DNA of 64,000 bases from Pedococcus sp. 5OH_020 (GTDB lineage: Bacteria > Actinomycetota > Actinomycetes > Actinomycetales > Dermatophilaceae): positions 62,001 to 126,000 of the forward strand of contig NZ_JAPYZV010000009.1 in the NCBI RefSeq assembly GCF_027812955.1, read 5' to 3'. The notes under the pieces are model-generated. The model was not told where the DNA came from. It searched no databases and was given only the letters and a program-made list of their open reading frames with translations. Of the stretch, positions 34,501-42,054 are shown piece after piece. Numbering within the stretch: the first letter of the stretch is position 1; the number at the start of each line of letters is the position of its first letter. Both the position numbers and the translations under genes were made by a program.

Positions 34501-35661
34501 CCGCTCGACGAGGGTGCGCTCGAGCTCGGTGGTGTCCGGCTCCTCGCTCTCCGTGCCCCGCCCGAGGGCCGCGCCGAACTGCTGGGCGAGGCGGCGCCGG
34601 TTGCTGGCGCCGTCGTAGGCGTCGAGCACGAGGTCCGACAGCCCCACGCGGTCGAGCCGGGTCAGCACCGCGTCGATGGCGGCCCGCTTCTCGGCGACGA
34701 AGAGGACCCGCTTGCCTTCCCCGGCGAGGCTGGCGACGAGGTTCGCGATGGTCTGGCTCTTGCCGGTGCCCGGGGGACCCTTGATGACGAGGTGGGCTCC
34801 GGACCGCACCGCGTCGATGGCGGCCTGCTGGGTGGAGTCGGCGTCGAGGATGAGCAGCTCGTGCGAGGGGTCGGCGTCGGCGGGCGACTCGGGGACCGTC
34901 GTGCGGACGGCACGCAGCGCCCCCGGGTCACCGGCGAGGGCGGCGACGACGTCATGGTCGGCGAGCGAGTCGCCTTGCGCCGCAAGGTCGGCCACCATGG
35001 GCAGCTTGGCGTAGGAGAACGTGCCGACCACGAGCCGCGGCGTCACCGAGAAGTCCGGGACGGACGCGCAGGCCTTCGTCAGGGCGGCATACACGGGGTA
35101 GGGGTCGAAGGAGGAGCCGGCGGTGGCGAGGTCCTCCAGGGCGTCGGTGTCGATCGTCAGGCCCTGCTCGGAGCGCAGGTAGTGCTCGAGCACGGGGTTC
35201 AGCTCGACGTCGTTTCCGAGGTCGAGGTCGAAGTCCTCCCGCGCGGCGCCGGTCGGTCGCAGGACGCAGGACCGCAGCAGGACGGGGGCCGCCGGGGACC
35301 GGGAGGCGCCGCGTACGGTCCAGGTGGCCATGCCGATGGCGATGAAGCCGGCCGCGATGCCGCGCTCCTCGGACAGCTCGAGGGTCTTGGACCGGATGGT
35401 GCGCGCCCGTCGCCGCGCCTCGTCGAGCGCCGCCGGTTCGCGGACGAGGTCCGAGAGCCGGGTGGGGCGTCCGGCGAGCAGCATGGCCAGGCCGCCAGGG
35501 TGGGCGGTCGTGAGGTCGAGCGTCCCGCTGGGCAGGTCGCGGTACCACAGGAGGGTGTTCCGGCCGCCGAGGTCCACGAGGTGGCGCTGCCACGTGCGGA
35601 CGGCCGCCGCGACCCGTTCTGCGCGAGGGTCGTCGGTGGTCTGGTCGGTCGGCGCGGTCAC
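31549..35661 (-). CDS. DUF4011 SF1 helicase with C-terminal PD-(D/E)XK-like nuclease
   Basis: A 1370-residue multidomain protein. The N-terminus (about 20-130) matches DUF4011 (WQRHLVDLGGRNTLLWYRD). A split SF1 helicase has Walker A GPPGTGKS at 295-302, Walker B VVIFDEASQIPPAQAVSAI, then GDERQLPPTSFF and a VNVAITRARRRM-like end (LNVAITRARRRM). Near 1170-1245 is a MTES_1575-type restriction-endonuclease fold (LPIDLAVEDPAHPGRVLVAVETDG). The last ~125 residues are low-complexity Ser/Gln/Glu then basic. Related helicase-nucleases take part in DNA repair or phage restriction; which one applies here is not known. It is convergent with mscL. Confidence 0.88.
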   Translation of the reverse strand: MTAPTDQTTDDPRAERVAAAVRTWQRHLVDLGGRNTLLWYRDLPSGTLDLTTAHPGGLAMLLAGRPTRLSDLVREPAALDEARRRARTIRSKTLELSEERGIAAGFIAIGMATWTVRGASRSPAAPVLLRSCVLRPTGAAREDFDLDLGNDVELNPVLEHYLRSEQGLTIDTDALEDLATAGSSFDPYPVYAALTKACASVPDFSVTPRLVVGTFSYAKLPMVADLAAQGDSLADHDVVAALAGDPGALRAVRTTVPESPADADPSHELLILDADSTQQAAIDAVRSGAHLVIKGPPGTGKSQTIANLVASLAGEGKRVLFVAEKRAAIDAVLTRLDRVGLSDLVLDAYDGASNRRRLAQQFGAALGRGTESEEPDTTELERTLVERRATLVDHATALHELRQPWGVSAHQAQEAIATLGAATHPPTSRVRVRGEQLAALDRRRVQELARQLTEAASLGAWSTEEGTDPWFGARIATSEEAVRARDITSRLSEGELHAVEETMQEVFAEVRLPAAKRVADWGAVLESVSRVRDTLEVFRPEVFDIPLADLVAATGTKAYRETNGVDLGWYARWRLRRQARSLLRPGPPPADLHAALLEAQQQRTSWQAMAGAGGRPEIPLELDRARAAYQSVADDLVWLGERLAPTAAGGDLLEADLPGLRQRLQDLAARPERLTVVPQVLGALDALRAAGMGPLVDDLARRGVSADDVAAELEFVWWTSLSEDLTVRDPRYGAHDGEQLRRVASEYVAADHAHLQASAERVRAGAGRRLREVLADHPEQEALVRAEAGKARRHRPLRELLPKAGETLTAAKPAWAMSPLVVASVLPPGRWFDVVIFDEASQIPPAQAVSAISRAHQVVVAGDERQLPPTSFFTSAVDEEVLPDADTLTEGFESVLDVLTAALPTKRLSWHYRSLDERLVAFANREMYEGSLVTFPGTGTDPVVRLEAVEGSGVVQPGEEAIESTEAEVERVVALVLDHARTRPQESLGVIALGIKHANRLDEALRRALVHAQGVGDFFDEDRPERFFVKNLERVQGDERDAVILSVGYGKTPHGRVLHRFGPLNLEGGERRLNVAITRARRRMTVVSSLLASDLDPTRLKARGAAMLRDFLAYAEDGSLPAGSVDGAPAAKAESDPLRGEFARRLRESGLVVHEAYGSAQLPIDLAVEDPAHPGRVLVAVETDGPRYAAMRSSRDRDRLRGEQLRRLGWQHVRVWTTDLFRDPARDVARVHAAVQKALASQDAAASDTSGASSGRQAAQSQLPQEQSGDQPSSDAPSSEQPSSEQPSSEQPSSGQSSSEDQSAEESAEKPDDFVPVADEGARQRRVRGRKKRAPEQTKDDTDVGWGEHRDESAHDRWLHEQRPPHWGSD
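31766..31855. repeat. Six tandem 15-bp repeats in the helicase-nuclease tail
   Basis: Units close to GACGACGGCTGCTCC repeat six times without gaps. In the minus-strand gene they encode Ser-Ser-Glu-Gln-Pro-type pentapeptides of a disordered linker. The keeping of frame (15 bp) shows they are part of the coding sequence. Confidence 0.8.
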
Positions 35662-35670
35662 CCGTGAAGG

Positions 35671-36939
35671 CTAACCAACCCGCCTGTCGGGACGTAGGGT
35701 CAGCGCCGTCACGCCGATGACGAAGGCCACCCCGGCGGCGCCCAGGGCCAGCGCCGAGTAGCTCACCTGGCCGACGACCACGCCGGCCAGCGCGCCGCCA
35801 CCACCGGCGGCCAGGCCCATGGCGAGGTCGGAGGCGCCCTGGGCGCCGGCGCGTTCCCCGATCGGTATGGCGGCCGCCAGCAGCGTGGAGCCGCTGACCA
35901 GGGTGCACGACCAGCCCACGCCGAGCAGGAAGAGGGCGACGGTCAGACCCGCGGACCATCCGGTCGGCGCCTGGGCGGCGAGCAGGGTGGCTCCCAGGAG
36001 GATGGCGGATCCCAGGACGGCCACTGGACGGCCACCGAAACGGTCCACGGCCATACCGGTGAGCGGAGACAGCGCGAACATGCCCACGATGTGGATGCTG
36101 ATGACCAGGCCGATGACGCGCAGCGCGGCGCCGCCGTGGTGCAGGTGCAGGGGCGTCATGACCATGACGCTGACCATCACGGTGTGCCCGAGCGCCAGGG
36201 TGACCAGTCCGAGCACCGCGGCGGGACGGGCGGCGATCGCCCGCATCCCCTGCACGACCGAGCCCTGGTGCGGTGCGCCGGCGTCGTGCGTGGCGAGGGC
36301 GCGGCGGCGGGCGAGCAGGAGAGGGTCGGGGCGCAGCCGGGCCGCGAGCAGGCCCACAGCGAGCACGAAGCCGACGAGCGAGAAGAGGAACGGGCCGGTC
36401 AGGGCCGGGATGCCGATGGCCTCGCCGGCGCGGCCGGCGGGCCCGACGAGGTTGGGGCCGAGAACGGAGCCGATGGTGGTCGCCCACACCACGATGCTCA
36501 GGTCGCGGCCGCGGTGCTGCGGCTCGGCGAGGTCGGCCGCGGCATACCTCGCCTGGCTGTTGGACGCGGTGGCGCCACCGAAGAACGCGCTGCCCAGCAG
36601 CAGTAGGGGAAAGCTGCGAGCCACTCCCGAGGCGATGATGGCCACGGCGCCCAGCACGCCGAGGGCATAACCAAGAACTAGTCCGGGGCGCCGGCCCTGG
36701 CGCCCCATGACGCGCGCCATGGGGATGGCGATGAGGGCGCCGCCGAGGACCTGGAATGTGCCGCCGAGACCGGCGAACTCCGCCGAGCCGGTGATGTCCT
36801 CGGCCAGGAGCGAGCCAACCGCGATGCCGCTGGCCATCCCGATGCCGCCGAGCATCTGGGAGCCCACGAGGGTGCCGACCGTACGCCGCTGGACCTGATG
36901 GTCGGGGAGGGCGGGAAGGTCCGGTTCCGCGGTCAGCAC
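35671..36939 (-). CDS. MFS transporter, probable efflux pump
   Basis: A 422-residue membrane protein with 12 predicted helices. The first half has GIGMASGIAVGSLLAEDITGS and MARVMGRQGRRPGLVLGY, the MFS loop 2-3 motif (G-x3-D/G-R-x-G-R-R). The second half has GMAVDRFGGRPVAVLG, the equivalent loop 8-9 motif. The substrate cannot be read; the layout is that of drug/proton antiporters. It stands alone, 9 bases downstream of the helicase gene on the same strand, so the two could share a transcript. Confidence 0.87.
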   Translation of the reverse strand: MLTAEPDLPALPDHQVQRRTVGTLVGSQMLGGIGMASGIAVGSLLAEDITGSAEFAGLGGTFQVLGGALIAIPMARVMGRQGRRPGLVLGYALGVLGAVAIIASGVARSFPLLLLGSAFFGGATASNSQARYAAADLAEPQHRGRDLSIVVWATTIGSVLGPNLVGPAGRAGEAIGIPALTGPFLFSLVGFVLAVGLLAARLRPDPLLLARRRALATHDAGAPHQGSVVQGMRAIAARPAAVLGLVTLALGHTVMVSVMVMTPLHLHHGGAALRVIGLVISIHIVGMFALSPLTGMAVDRFGGRPVAVLGSAILLGATLLAAQAPTGWSAGLTVALFLLGVGWSCTLVSGSTLLAAAIPIGERAGAQGASDLAMGLAAGGGGALAGVVVGQVSYSALALGAAGVAFVIGVTALTLRPDRRVG

Positions 36940-37098
36940 GCCCTCAGTATGGGTGTGGGCTGTACAGGGCGTGTACGGCGTCTGGGTGGCTGGAGCTGCC
37001 CGGCGTCGGGTCCTGGGTTGGGGCCGGGTCCTGTGTCGGGCCCAGTCCTGGGTCGGGGACGGGCACTGGCCGGGGGTCGGCTCCGCTCAGCGGTCAGC

Positions 37099-37854
37099 TC
37101 AGCTGAGGTCCTTGAGCATGTACGCGGTGTTGATGCACCCGGCGCCCTTGCCTATCCGCGTCAGTCCGGCGCGGTCGCCGGAGGCCAGGCCCTTGGGAGC
37201 GACGCTGGTCAGGACGGGGTTCATCTGCTCCGCGGTGTTGTAGACGTGCTCGAGGCCGATGGCATGGCCCAGCTCGTGGCTGAGCAGGTTGGTGCGGCGC
37301 AGGCCGGTGCCGAAGCCACCGCGGGTCTGGCTTAGCATCTGCGGGCTGTCGAGCACCACGAACCCGCGGGTCGCGGCGGCCGTGTAGGTGGTCCTGCCGC
37401 TGACCGTGCGGGAGACCCAGCCGCCGAAGAGGCCGCCCTGGCCCAGGGTCGAGCCGTAGAGGTTGTAGGTGGTCTTCGACGGGCTGGAGTAGGCGATGAC
37501 GAGCTCGGCGGTCTGGCGGGGCATCGAGCCGACCTGCGGGACCTCGGTGGTGGTCCCCTTGTAGGAGAACGTGAAGCCCGTGTAGGCGGCCAGCTGGCCG
37601 ACGACCGTCTTGGTCTCGGAAAGGACGGTCGGGCGCAGGGTGCTCGGGACGCCGGCGAGGTTCACCTTCCACGTGATGGCCGTCTGGCAGCCGTTCCAGC
37701 GCAGCGGCACCTTCGACCCGTTCGGCAGCGTGAGGTACGTCAGCCGGTACGTCGCCGTGGCAGCTTCCGCAGTCTGCGGGACGACGGCGACCGCCGCGAC
37801 GGTGACGACGAAGGTCGCGGTGGCTGCGGCGATCGCGGACAGGAGCTTGCGCAC
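37099..37854 (-). CDS. Secreted matrixin-like zinc metalloprotease
   Basis: From the GTG at 37854 (AGAGGAAGAG upstream) the 251-residue product has a Sec signal peptide (VRKLLSAIAAATATFVVTV ... AEA) and a catalytic domain with SHELGHAIGLEH, the HExxHxxGxxH zinc site of metzincins. NTAEQMNP follows as the Met-turn. It is exported and probably degrades an extracellular protein. The frame extends to 37905 but those residues precede the signal peptide. A G+C-rich spacer separates it from the MFS gene. Confidence 0.87.
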   Translation of the reverse strand: MRKLLSAIAAATATFVVTVAAVAVVPQTAEAATATYRLTYLTLPNGSKVPLRWNGCQTAITWKVNLAGVPSTLRPTVLSETKTVVGQLAAYTGFTFSYKGTTTEVPQVGSMPRQTAELVIAYSSPSKTTYNLYGSTLGQGGLFGGWVSRTVSGRTTYTAAATRGFVVLDSPQMLSQTRGGFGTGLRRTNLLSHELGHAIGLEHVYNTAEQMNPVLTSVAPKGLASGDRAGLTRIGKGAGCINTAYMLKDLS

Positions 37855-38108
37855 GGGTTCTCTTCCTCTGGGGCTCGAGCGGCTGGGGGCTGCATCGCTC
37901 TTCAATGAGGTTAAGAGGGGCGGAGGCCGGTCTACAACGATTCCACCACCTTATGGACGTTCGGGTGAGGATGGTTGTGGACGTTCGACGGTGCGTGCGT
38001 CTGGGGTGCGGGTTCGGGGTGGGGCCGGTCCTTCGGCTACCCTTCGTGGCGCATGACTTCTGTCGTCCACGGGCTCGCATCGGCCCGTCGGCAAGACGGT
38101 CAGCCCCC

Positions 38109-38181
38109 GCCCTCGTAGCTCAGGGGATAGAGCACCGCTCTCCTAAAGCGGGTGTCGGCAGTTCGAATCTGCCCGAGGGCA
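38109..38181 (+). tRNA. tRNA-Arg (CCT anticodon)
   Basis: A complete 73-base cloverleaf: acceptor GCCCTCG/CGAGGGC, D arm GCTCAGGGGATAGAGC, anticodon stem CCGCT/AGCGG with loop CTCCTAA (anticodon CCT), T arm GGCAGTTCGAATCTGCC, discriminator A. No CCA is encoded. Confidence 0.95.
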
Positions 38182-38255
38182 CCACCACGTTTCGGCAAGC
38201 CACAGTCCACTTTTTGGCCCGTCGACCTTGGTCGCCGAGGGGTCCCGGGGGATCC

Positions 38256-38555
38256 GTGGCACACATTTGTGGCACAAGGGCGCCGAGTCGTAGCTCCCCT
38301 CTGCCAAGTGCCCTAAAGCTCGTGTCGTCAGTTCGAAGCCCGAAGCCATGCAAGAGCATCGCCACGATTTCGCGGGTCAGAGGCTCTTTGGACGACGGCG
38401 AATCTTCGCCGCGAGGAATCGCAGCTCTCGGCGTGGCACAGCTGTGGCACTACGGCGTCCAAGCGATTGCCTTCCTGCACGCCCAGCCCCTCGCGCAGGC
38501 ATCGCCAAACCGATTGCCGCCAACTCTGCCGCGCTCCACCCGGGTCGCGTGGCAC
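38256..38555 (+). repeat. Five GTGGCAC repeats behind tRNA-Arg
   Basis: GTGGCAC occurs at 38256, 38269, 38433, 38444 and 38549, twice as close pairs 11-13 bases apart. Short direct repeats close behind a tRNA are common as arm-type integrase-binding sites, so these may be what is left of an attachment region. The wider gap 38182-38796 has no gene that I can support. Confidence 0.4.
38282..38346 (+). pseudogene. Degenerate tRNA-Arg copy
   Basis: Starting about 100 bases after tRNA-Arg, this stretch keeps TCGTAGCTC (D arm), CCTAAAGC (anticodon region), GTGTCG and CAGTTCGAA (T arm) in the same order as the intact gene. It has lost acceptor pairing and several bases. It cannot form a functional cloverleaf. 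The likeliest origin is tRNA duplication by an integrating element, now decayed. Confidence 0.6.
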
Positions 38556-38741
38556 CCTCGAGACGCCAGGCGCCGGCGCACGTGATCCCCGGCGTTCGGT
38601 CGCGCTAGAAGCGTTCTGGCGGCCCTTCCTACGCCTGGCTGGTGCCACCGTCGCCCACGGGGAGGGCGGAGGTATGCGACGTCCCGGTGAGCGAGCCGAT
38701 GTCAATCCCCGCGGTGGCCATCGACAGCTCACGTGTCCGGT

Positions 38742-38776
38742 GATCAACTGACCATTTTCTCTTGATCGATTGGTCA
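38742..38776 (+). promoter_or_regulatory. Two 13-bp direct repeats before the sugar-uptake operon
   Basis: GATCAACTGACCA (38742-38754) and GATCGATTGGTCA (38764-38776) are 22 bases apart, two helical turns. They differ only by transitions, and also form an inverted CTGACCA/TGGTCAG pair. They end 20 bases before the first permease ATG, a position suited to a repressor that blocks transcription. The binding protein is not identified. Confidence 0.5.
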
Positions 38777-38796
38777 GCATGTGATTTCCTTGCTTC

Positions 38797-39693
38797 ATGG
38801 CCACCCCTGTTGCGACCAGCCCCAGCACCGCTGTCGGCCCGCGAGACTCCGCTGTCGCAGCAGCCTCCGGTCGGCGTCCGGGAGTGGCGCGGAACCGGCT
38901 CCTGGCGCTGATCGCCTGGTGCATAGTCGTGGGCGCCCTTAGCCCTTTCGCATGGCTCATCTCGACAGCGTTCAAGTCCAGGCTGGACGCGTTCTCGCCT
39001 ACGCCGGTGTTCTTGACCCGGCCCACGCTGGAGAACTTCCGCTCGGTGCTGTCGCAGGGCGAGTTCGCTCTGACCTACGCCAACTCACTCATCGTGGTTC
39101 TCGCCACAACGGCGTTCACCCTCCTGTTCGGGATCAGCGCGGGATATGCGCTGGCCCGTTCCGATCGCGCCAGCTCGAGGTGGATGGGTCGGTGGATCAT
39201 CGTGGTACGGATGACGCCGCCGATGGCGTTCGCCCTGCCGATGTTCCTGATGTTCCAGCGGCTACACCTGCTCGACACATACCCGGCGCTGGTGCTCGTG
39301 TACCTGACCATCACGCTGCCCTTCTGCACGTGGCTCATGGCGGGCTACTTCATGGGAATCCCTCCGGAACTTGAGGAAGCCGCGCGCATCGATGGCTGCA
39401 GCCGGGTCAGCGCGCTGTGGCGGGTGATTCTTCCCTCCGCCCGGCCGGGCATCGCCACAGCGGCGATCTTCTCGTTCATCTCGTCGTGGAACGAGTTCTT
39501 CTACCCGCTGGTCGTCGCCGGACGGACGACCAAACCAGCCTCGGTCGCCATCCAGGGCTTCATCAGCTCGGCCGGCGTCGACTGGGGCGGGCTGTCCGCG
39601 GCCGCCCTGCTCGTTCTGGCTCCGGTGTTCGTCTTCTCCCTCTTCACCCAGCGCGGGCTCGTCTCAGGCCTGACCGCTGGCGCCGTCAAGTAG
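38797..39693 (+). CDS. Carbohydrate ABC transporter permease (MalG/UgpE type)
   Basis: A 298-residue permease with six membrane helices and the EAA loop EEAARIDGCSRVSALWRVILP (about residues 187-207), which docks the ATPase. Helix one begins at about residue 32 after an unstructured N-terminus. It is the first gene of the plus-strand operon; usually the MalG-type gene comes last. The closing LVSGLTAGAVK is typical of sugar permeases. No ATPase is encoded nearby, so a shared MsiK-like ATPase is inferred. Confidence 0.92.
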   Translation: MATPVATSPSTAVGPRDSAVAAASGRRPGVARNRLLALIAWCIVVGALSPFAWLISTAFKSRLDAFSPTPVFLTRPTLENFRSVLSQGEFALTYANSLIVVLATTAFTLLFGISAGYALARSDRASSRWMGRWIIVVRMTPPMAFALPMFLMFQRLHLLDTYPALVLVYLTITLPFCTWLMAGYFMGIPPELEEAARIDGCSRVSALWRVILPSARPGIATAAIFSFISSWNEFFYPLVVAGRTTKPASVAIQGFISSAGVDWGGLSAAALLVLAPVFVFSLFTQRGLVSGLTAGAVK

Positions 39694-39729
39694 CTCAACA
39701 CCAGCCCTTACCCCAAGTCAGGAGTGTTC

Positions 39730-41064
39730 ATGAGATTTCGATCAATGCGTCGCACGGGTGCCGTCATGGTGCTTGTCGCGGCCGTCGCGGCCCAGACCGG
39801 CTGCTCCGGTCTGTCCGGTGGCGGTTCCGGTGGCGCCTCAGGATCGGCCGGGGCCACCACGCTCAACCTCCTCATGGTGGAACAAGACTCCACGAAGGAG
39901 CTACGCACCACCTTGATTCCCCAGTTCGAGAAGTCCTCTGGTATCAAGGTCAACGTCGAGCTGGTACCCGAGTCCGGGTACGACGCCAAGCTGGCCACTG
40001 CAGTAGACGCCACCAACGGTCAGTACGACGTCATCATGACGGGCGCCAAGCACTGGAACACGCTGGTGCCGCGCAAGGCCATCGTGCCTCTGGACGATCT
40101 AGCAAAGAGCAGCGGCAACGATCAGGGATACCTTGACGGCTTTCCCCATACCCTGCTCGACAACATCAAGGTGGACGGCAAGACCTACGCCATGCCCTAC
40201 CAGGTGGGCGCCGAGCTGCTGTTCTACAACAAGGACCTCTTCACCAAGGCAGGCCTGGATCCGCAGACCCCCCCGACCACACTTGCCGAGGTCGTTGCTG
40301 CAGCACAGACGATCAAGGCGAAGACCGGAAAGGCTGGCTTCGTCGGCCGTGGATCACGCGAAGCCAACGAGAACTCGTTCCTGTGGCTGATGATGTGGTT
40401 CCTCAACGGTGGCCGTTGGCCCGACGGCGCCGACCCGGCATCCTTCTCCGTACTGACCCAGCCGCCCGCACTGACCGCCACCAAGAACTACCTCGACCTG
40501 CTCGGCAAGTACGGCCCCAAGGGCGTGTCCAACTACGGCTTCGCCGAGGCCCAGCTCGCCATGCAGCAGGGCGAGGCCGGCATGTGGCTCGACGCCGCGC
40601 AGCTCGGTCCGGCGTTGGAGGACCCAGCCAAGTCCAAGATCGCCGGTGAGGTCGGCTATGCCGCCCTGAAGGGCCAAGGCGGCCAGGACTACATCGTGGG
40701 CGCGGTGTGGGGCTTCTCGGTCGCTGCCGCGACCAAGCACCAGCAGCAGGCATGGAAGCTGGTCCAGTTCCTCACCGGAGCCAAGACTGGAGTGGCGCAG
40801 GTGGTGTCCGGCACAAACGGCTCATCCGGGCGCTCGGACGTCCTCGCCGATCCTGCCGCCCAGAAGGCGCTCAATCCCGGCTTCGTCAGCGCCCTGACCG
40901 AGGCCATTGCGCACACCAATCCTCGCTACACACCCCTGATCCCGCAAGGACAGCAGATCCGCGGAGCCCTCGCACTCGAGCTCTCGAACAGCCTGTCCAA
41001 GGGCCGCACCCCGGAGGCAACAATGAAGGCAGCACAAGCCCAGGTGCAGGGCCTGCTCAAGTAA
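39730..41064 (+). CDS. Sugar-binding lipoprotein of the ABC importer (family 1)
   Basis: A 444-residue extracytoplasmic solute-binding protein with signal peptide RRTGAVMVLVAAVAAQTGC (lipobox QTGC) and family-1 features: LIPQFEKSSGIKVNVELVPES, YAMPYQVGAELLFYNKDLF and a C-terminal GRTPEATMKAAQAQV helix. It captures a carbohydrate and delivers it to the flanking permeases. The ATG at 39730 follows AGGAG at good spacing. Resemblance to polyol- or mannitol-type binders is possible, but the substrate is not proven. Confidence 0.92.
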   Translation: MRFRSMRRTGAVMVLVAAVAAQTGCSGLSGGGSGGASGSAGATTLNLLMVEQDSTKELRTTLIPQFEKSSGIKVNVELVPESGYDAKLATAVDATNGQYDVIMTGAKHWNTLVPRKAIVPLDDLAKSSGNDQGYLDGFPHTLLDNIKVDGKTYAMPYQVGAELLFYNKDLFTKAGLDPQTPPTTLAEVVAAAQTIKAKTGKAGFVGRGSREANENSFLWLMMWFLNGGRWPDGADPASFSVLTQPPALTATKNYLDLLGKYGPKGVSNYGFAEAQLAMQQGEAGMWLDAAQLGPALEDPAKSKIAGEVGYAALKGQGGQDYIVGAVWGFSVAAATKHQQQAWKLVQFLTGAKTGVAQVVSGTNGSSGRSDVLADPAAQKALNPGFVSALTEAIAHTNPRYTPLIPQGQQIRGALALELSNSLSKGRTPEATMKAAQAQVQGLLK

Positions 41065-41067
41065 GCC

Positions 41068-41982
41068 ATGACCACAATCATCACCACCCAACGCCGCCCG
41101 ACGCGCAGCAGACTGCGCGTCGGGGGCGACGGGCCCGGCGTCTATTCGGCGCTGCTCGCCCCAACCTTCCTGCTTCTGCTGATGATCACCGGCGTGCCAC
41201 TCGCGGTGTCCCTGTGGACCAGCCTGCAGCAGTGGAACCGCGGTTCCGCCCTCGCCCCACGGTTCATCGGGCTCGGCAACTTCACCGAGCTGGCCCAGGA
41301 CCCCGCCTTCTGGAAGGCACTGGGCCTCACCGCCTACCAGGTCGGTGCGACGGTCATCCTCCAGCTCGTGCTGGGCCTGGCCATCGCCCTCCTGCTCTCA
41401 AGGTCCTTCCGGGGTGTCGGCCTGCTGCGGTCGCTCTACCTTTTGCCGATGATGAGCACCCCGGTAGTCGTAGGGCTGATCTGGAAGATGCTGCTGAACA
41501 CCGACAACGGGATGGTCAACTACCTCCTGGGTCACGTAGGTCTTGGTCCCGTCAACTGGCTCGGGAGCACCACCTGGGCGATGCCGTCCGTGGTGCTGAC
41601 CGACCTGTGGCTGTCCACGCCCTTCGTTGTCGTCATCCTCGTCGCCGCCCTGCAGTCAGTGCCTCAGGAGGTGATGGAAGCCGCGGAGGTCGACGGCGCC
41701 TCATCGTGGCAACGACTGGTGCACATCGTGGTTCCGATCATCAAGCCCATGATCTTGCTGGCAGCGCTGTTCCGCACGATGGACGCCATCAAGAGGTTCG
41801 ACACGATCTACGTGATGACCGGCGGGGGGCCGGGCAACGCCACCGAGACGCTTGACCTGCATGCGTTCTTCTATGCGTTCACCTACCTCGACGTCGGCAA
41901 GGGTGCAGCCGTCGCCGTGGTGATGCTCGCCCTGGTCATGGTGATCTCCAGCGTGCTGCTGCGAACGATGCGCCCCCGCTAG
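41068..41982 (+). CDS. Carbohydrate ABC transporter permease (MalF/UgpA type)
   Basis: A 304-residue permease starting four bases after the binding protein. It has six helices, with EVMEAAEVDGASSWQRLVHI as the EAA loop (about residues 197-216) and the conserved FDTIYVMTGGGPGNATETL before the last helices. It pairs with the MalG-type permease encoded first in the operon. Confidence 0.92.
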   Translation: MTTIITTQRRPTRSRLRVGGDGPGVYSALLAPTFLLLLMITGVPLAVSLWTSLQQWNRGSALAPRFIGLGNFTELAQDPAFWKALGLTAYQVGATVILQLVLGLAIALLLSRSFRGVGLLRSLYLLPMMSTPVVVGLIWKMLLNTDNGMVNYLLGHVGLGPVNWLGSTTWAMPSVVLTDLWLSTPFVVVILVAALQSVPQEVMEAAEVDGASSWQRLVHIVVPIIKPMILLAALFRTMDAIKRFDTIYVMTGGGPGNATETLDLHAFFYAFTYLDVGKGAAVAVVMLALVMVISSVLLRTMRPR

Positions 41983-42054
41983 CCCATCTCTACCCACCCC
42001 TTCGATCGCAGTGCGAGCACCGCGACACCCCAACGAACCAAAGGCTCCCGACAC

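Noticed and set aside
31564-35667. Plus-strand frame of 1367 codons over the helicase-nuclease gene
   Set aside because: It mirrors the minus-strand gene, which carries clear helicase motifs; the antisense product is Arg/Gly/His-rich and without domains.
37004-37070. G-rich imperfect 18-19-bp repeats between the MFS and protease genes
   Set aside because: Copies are poorly matched and lie in a short G+C-rich spacer; they look like slippage-prone low-complexity DNA without a clear role.
38143-38349. Minus-strand frame overlapping tRNA-Arg, ending in a PRADSNCRHPL-like string
   Set aside because: This is a well-known spurious translation of the antisense of tRNA genes.
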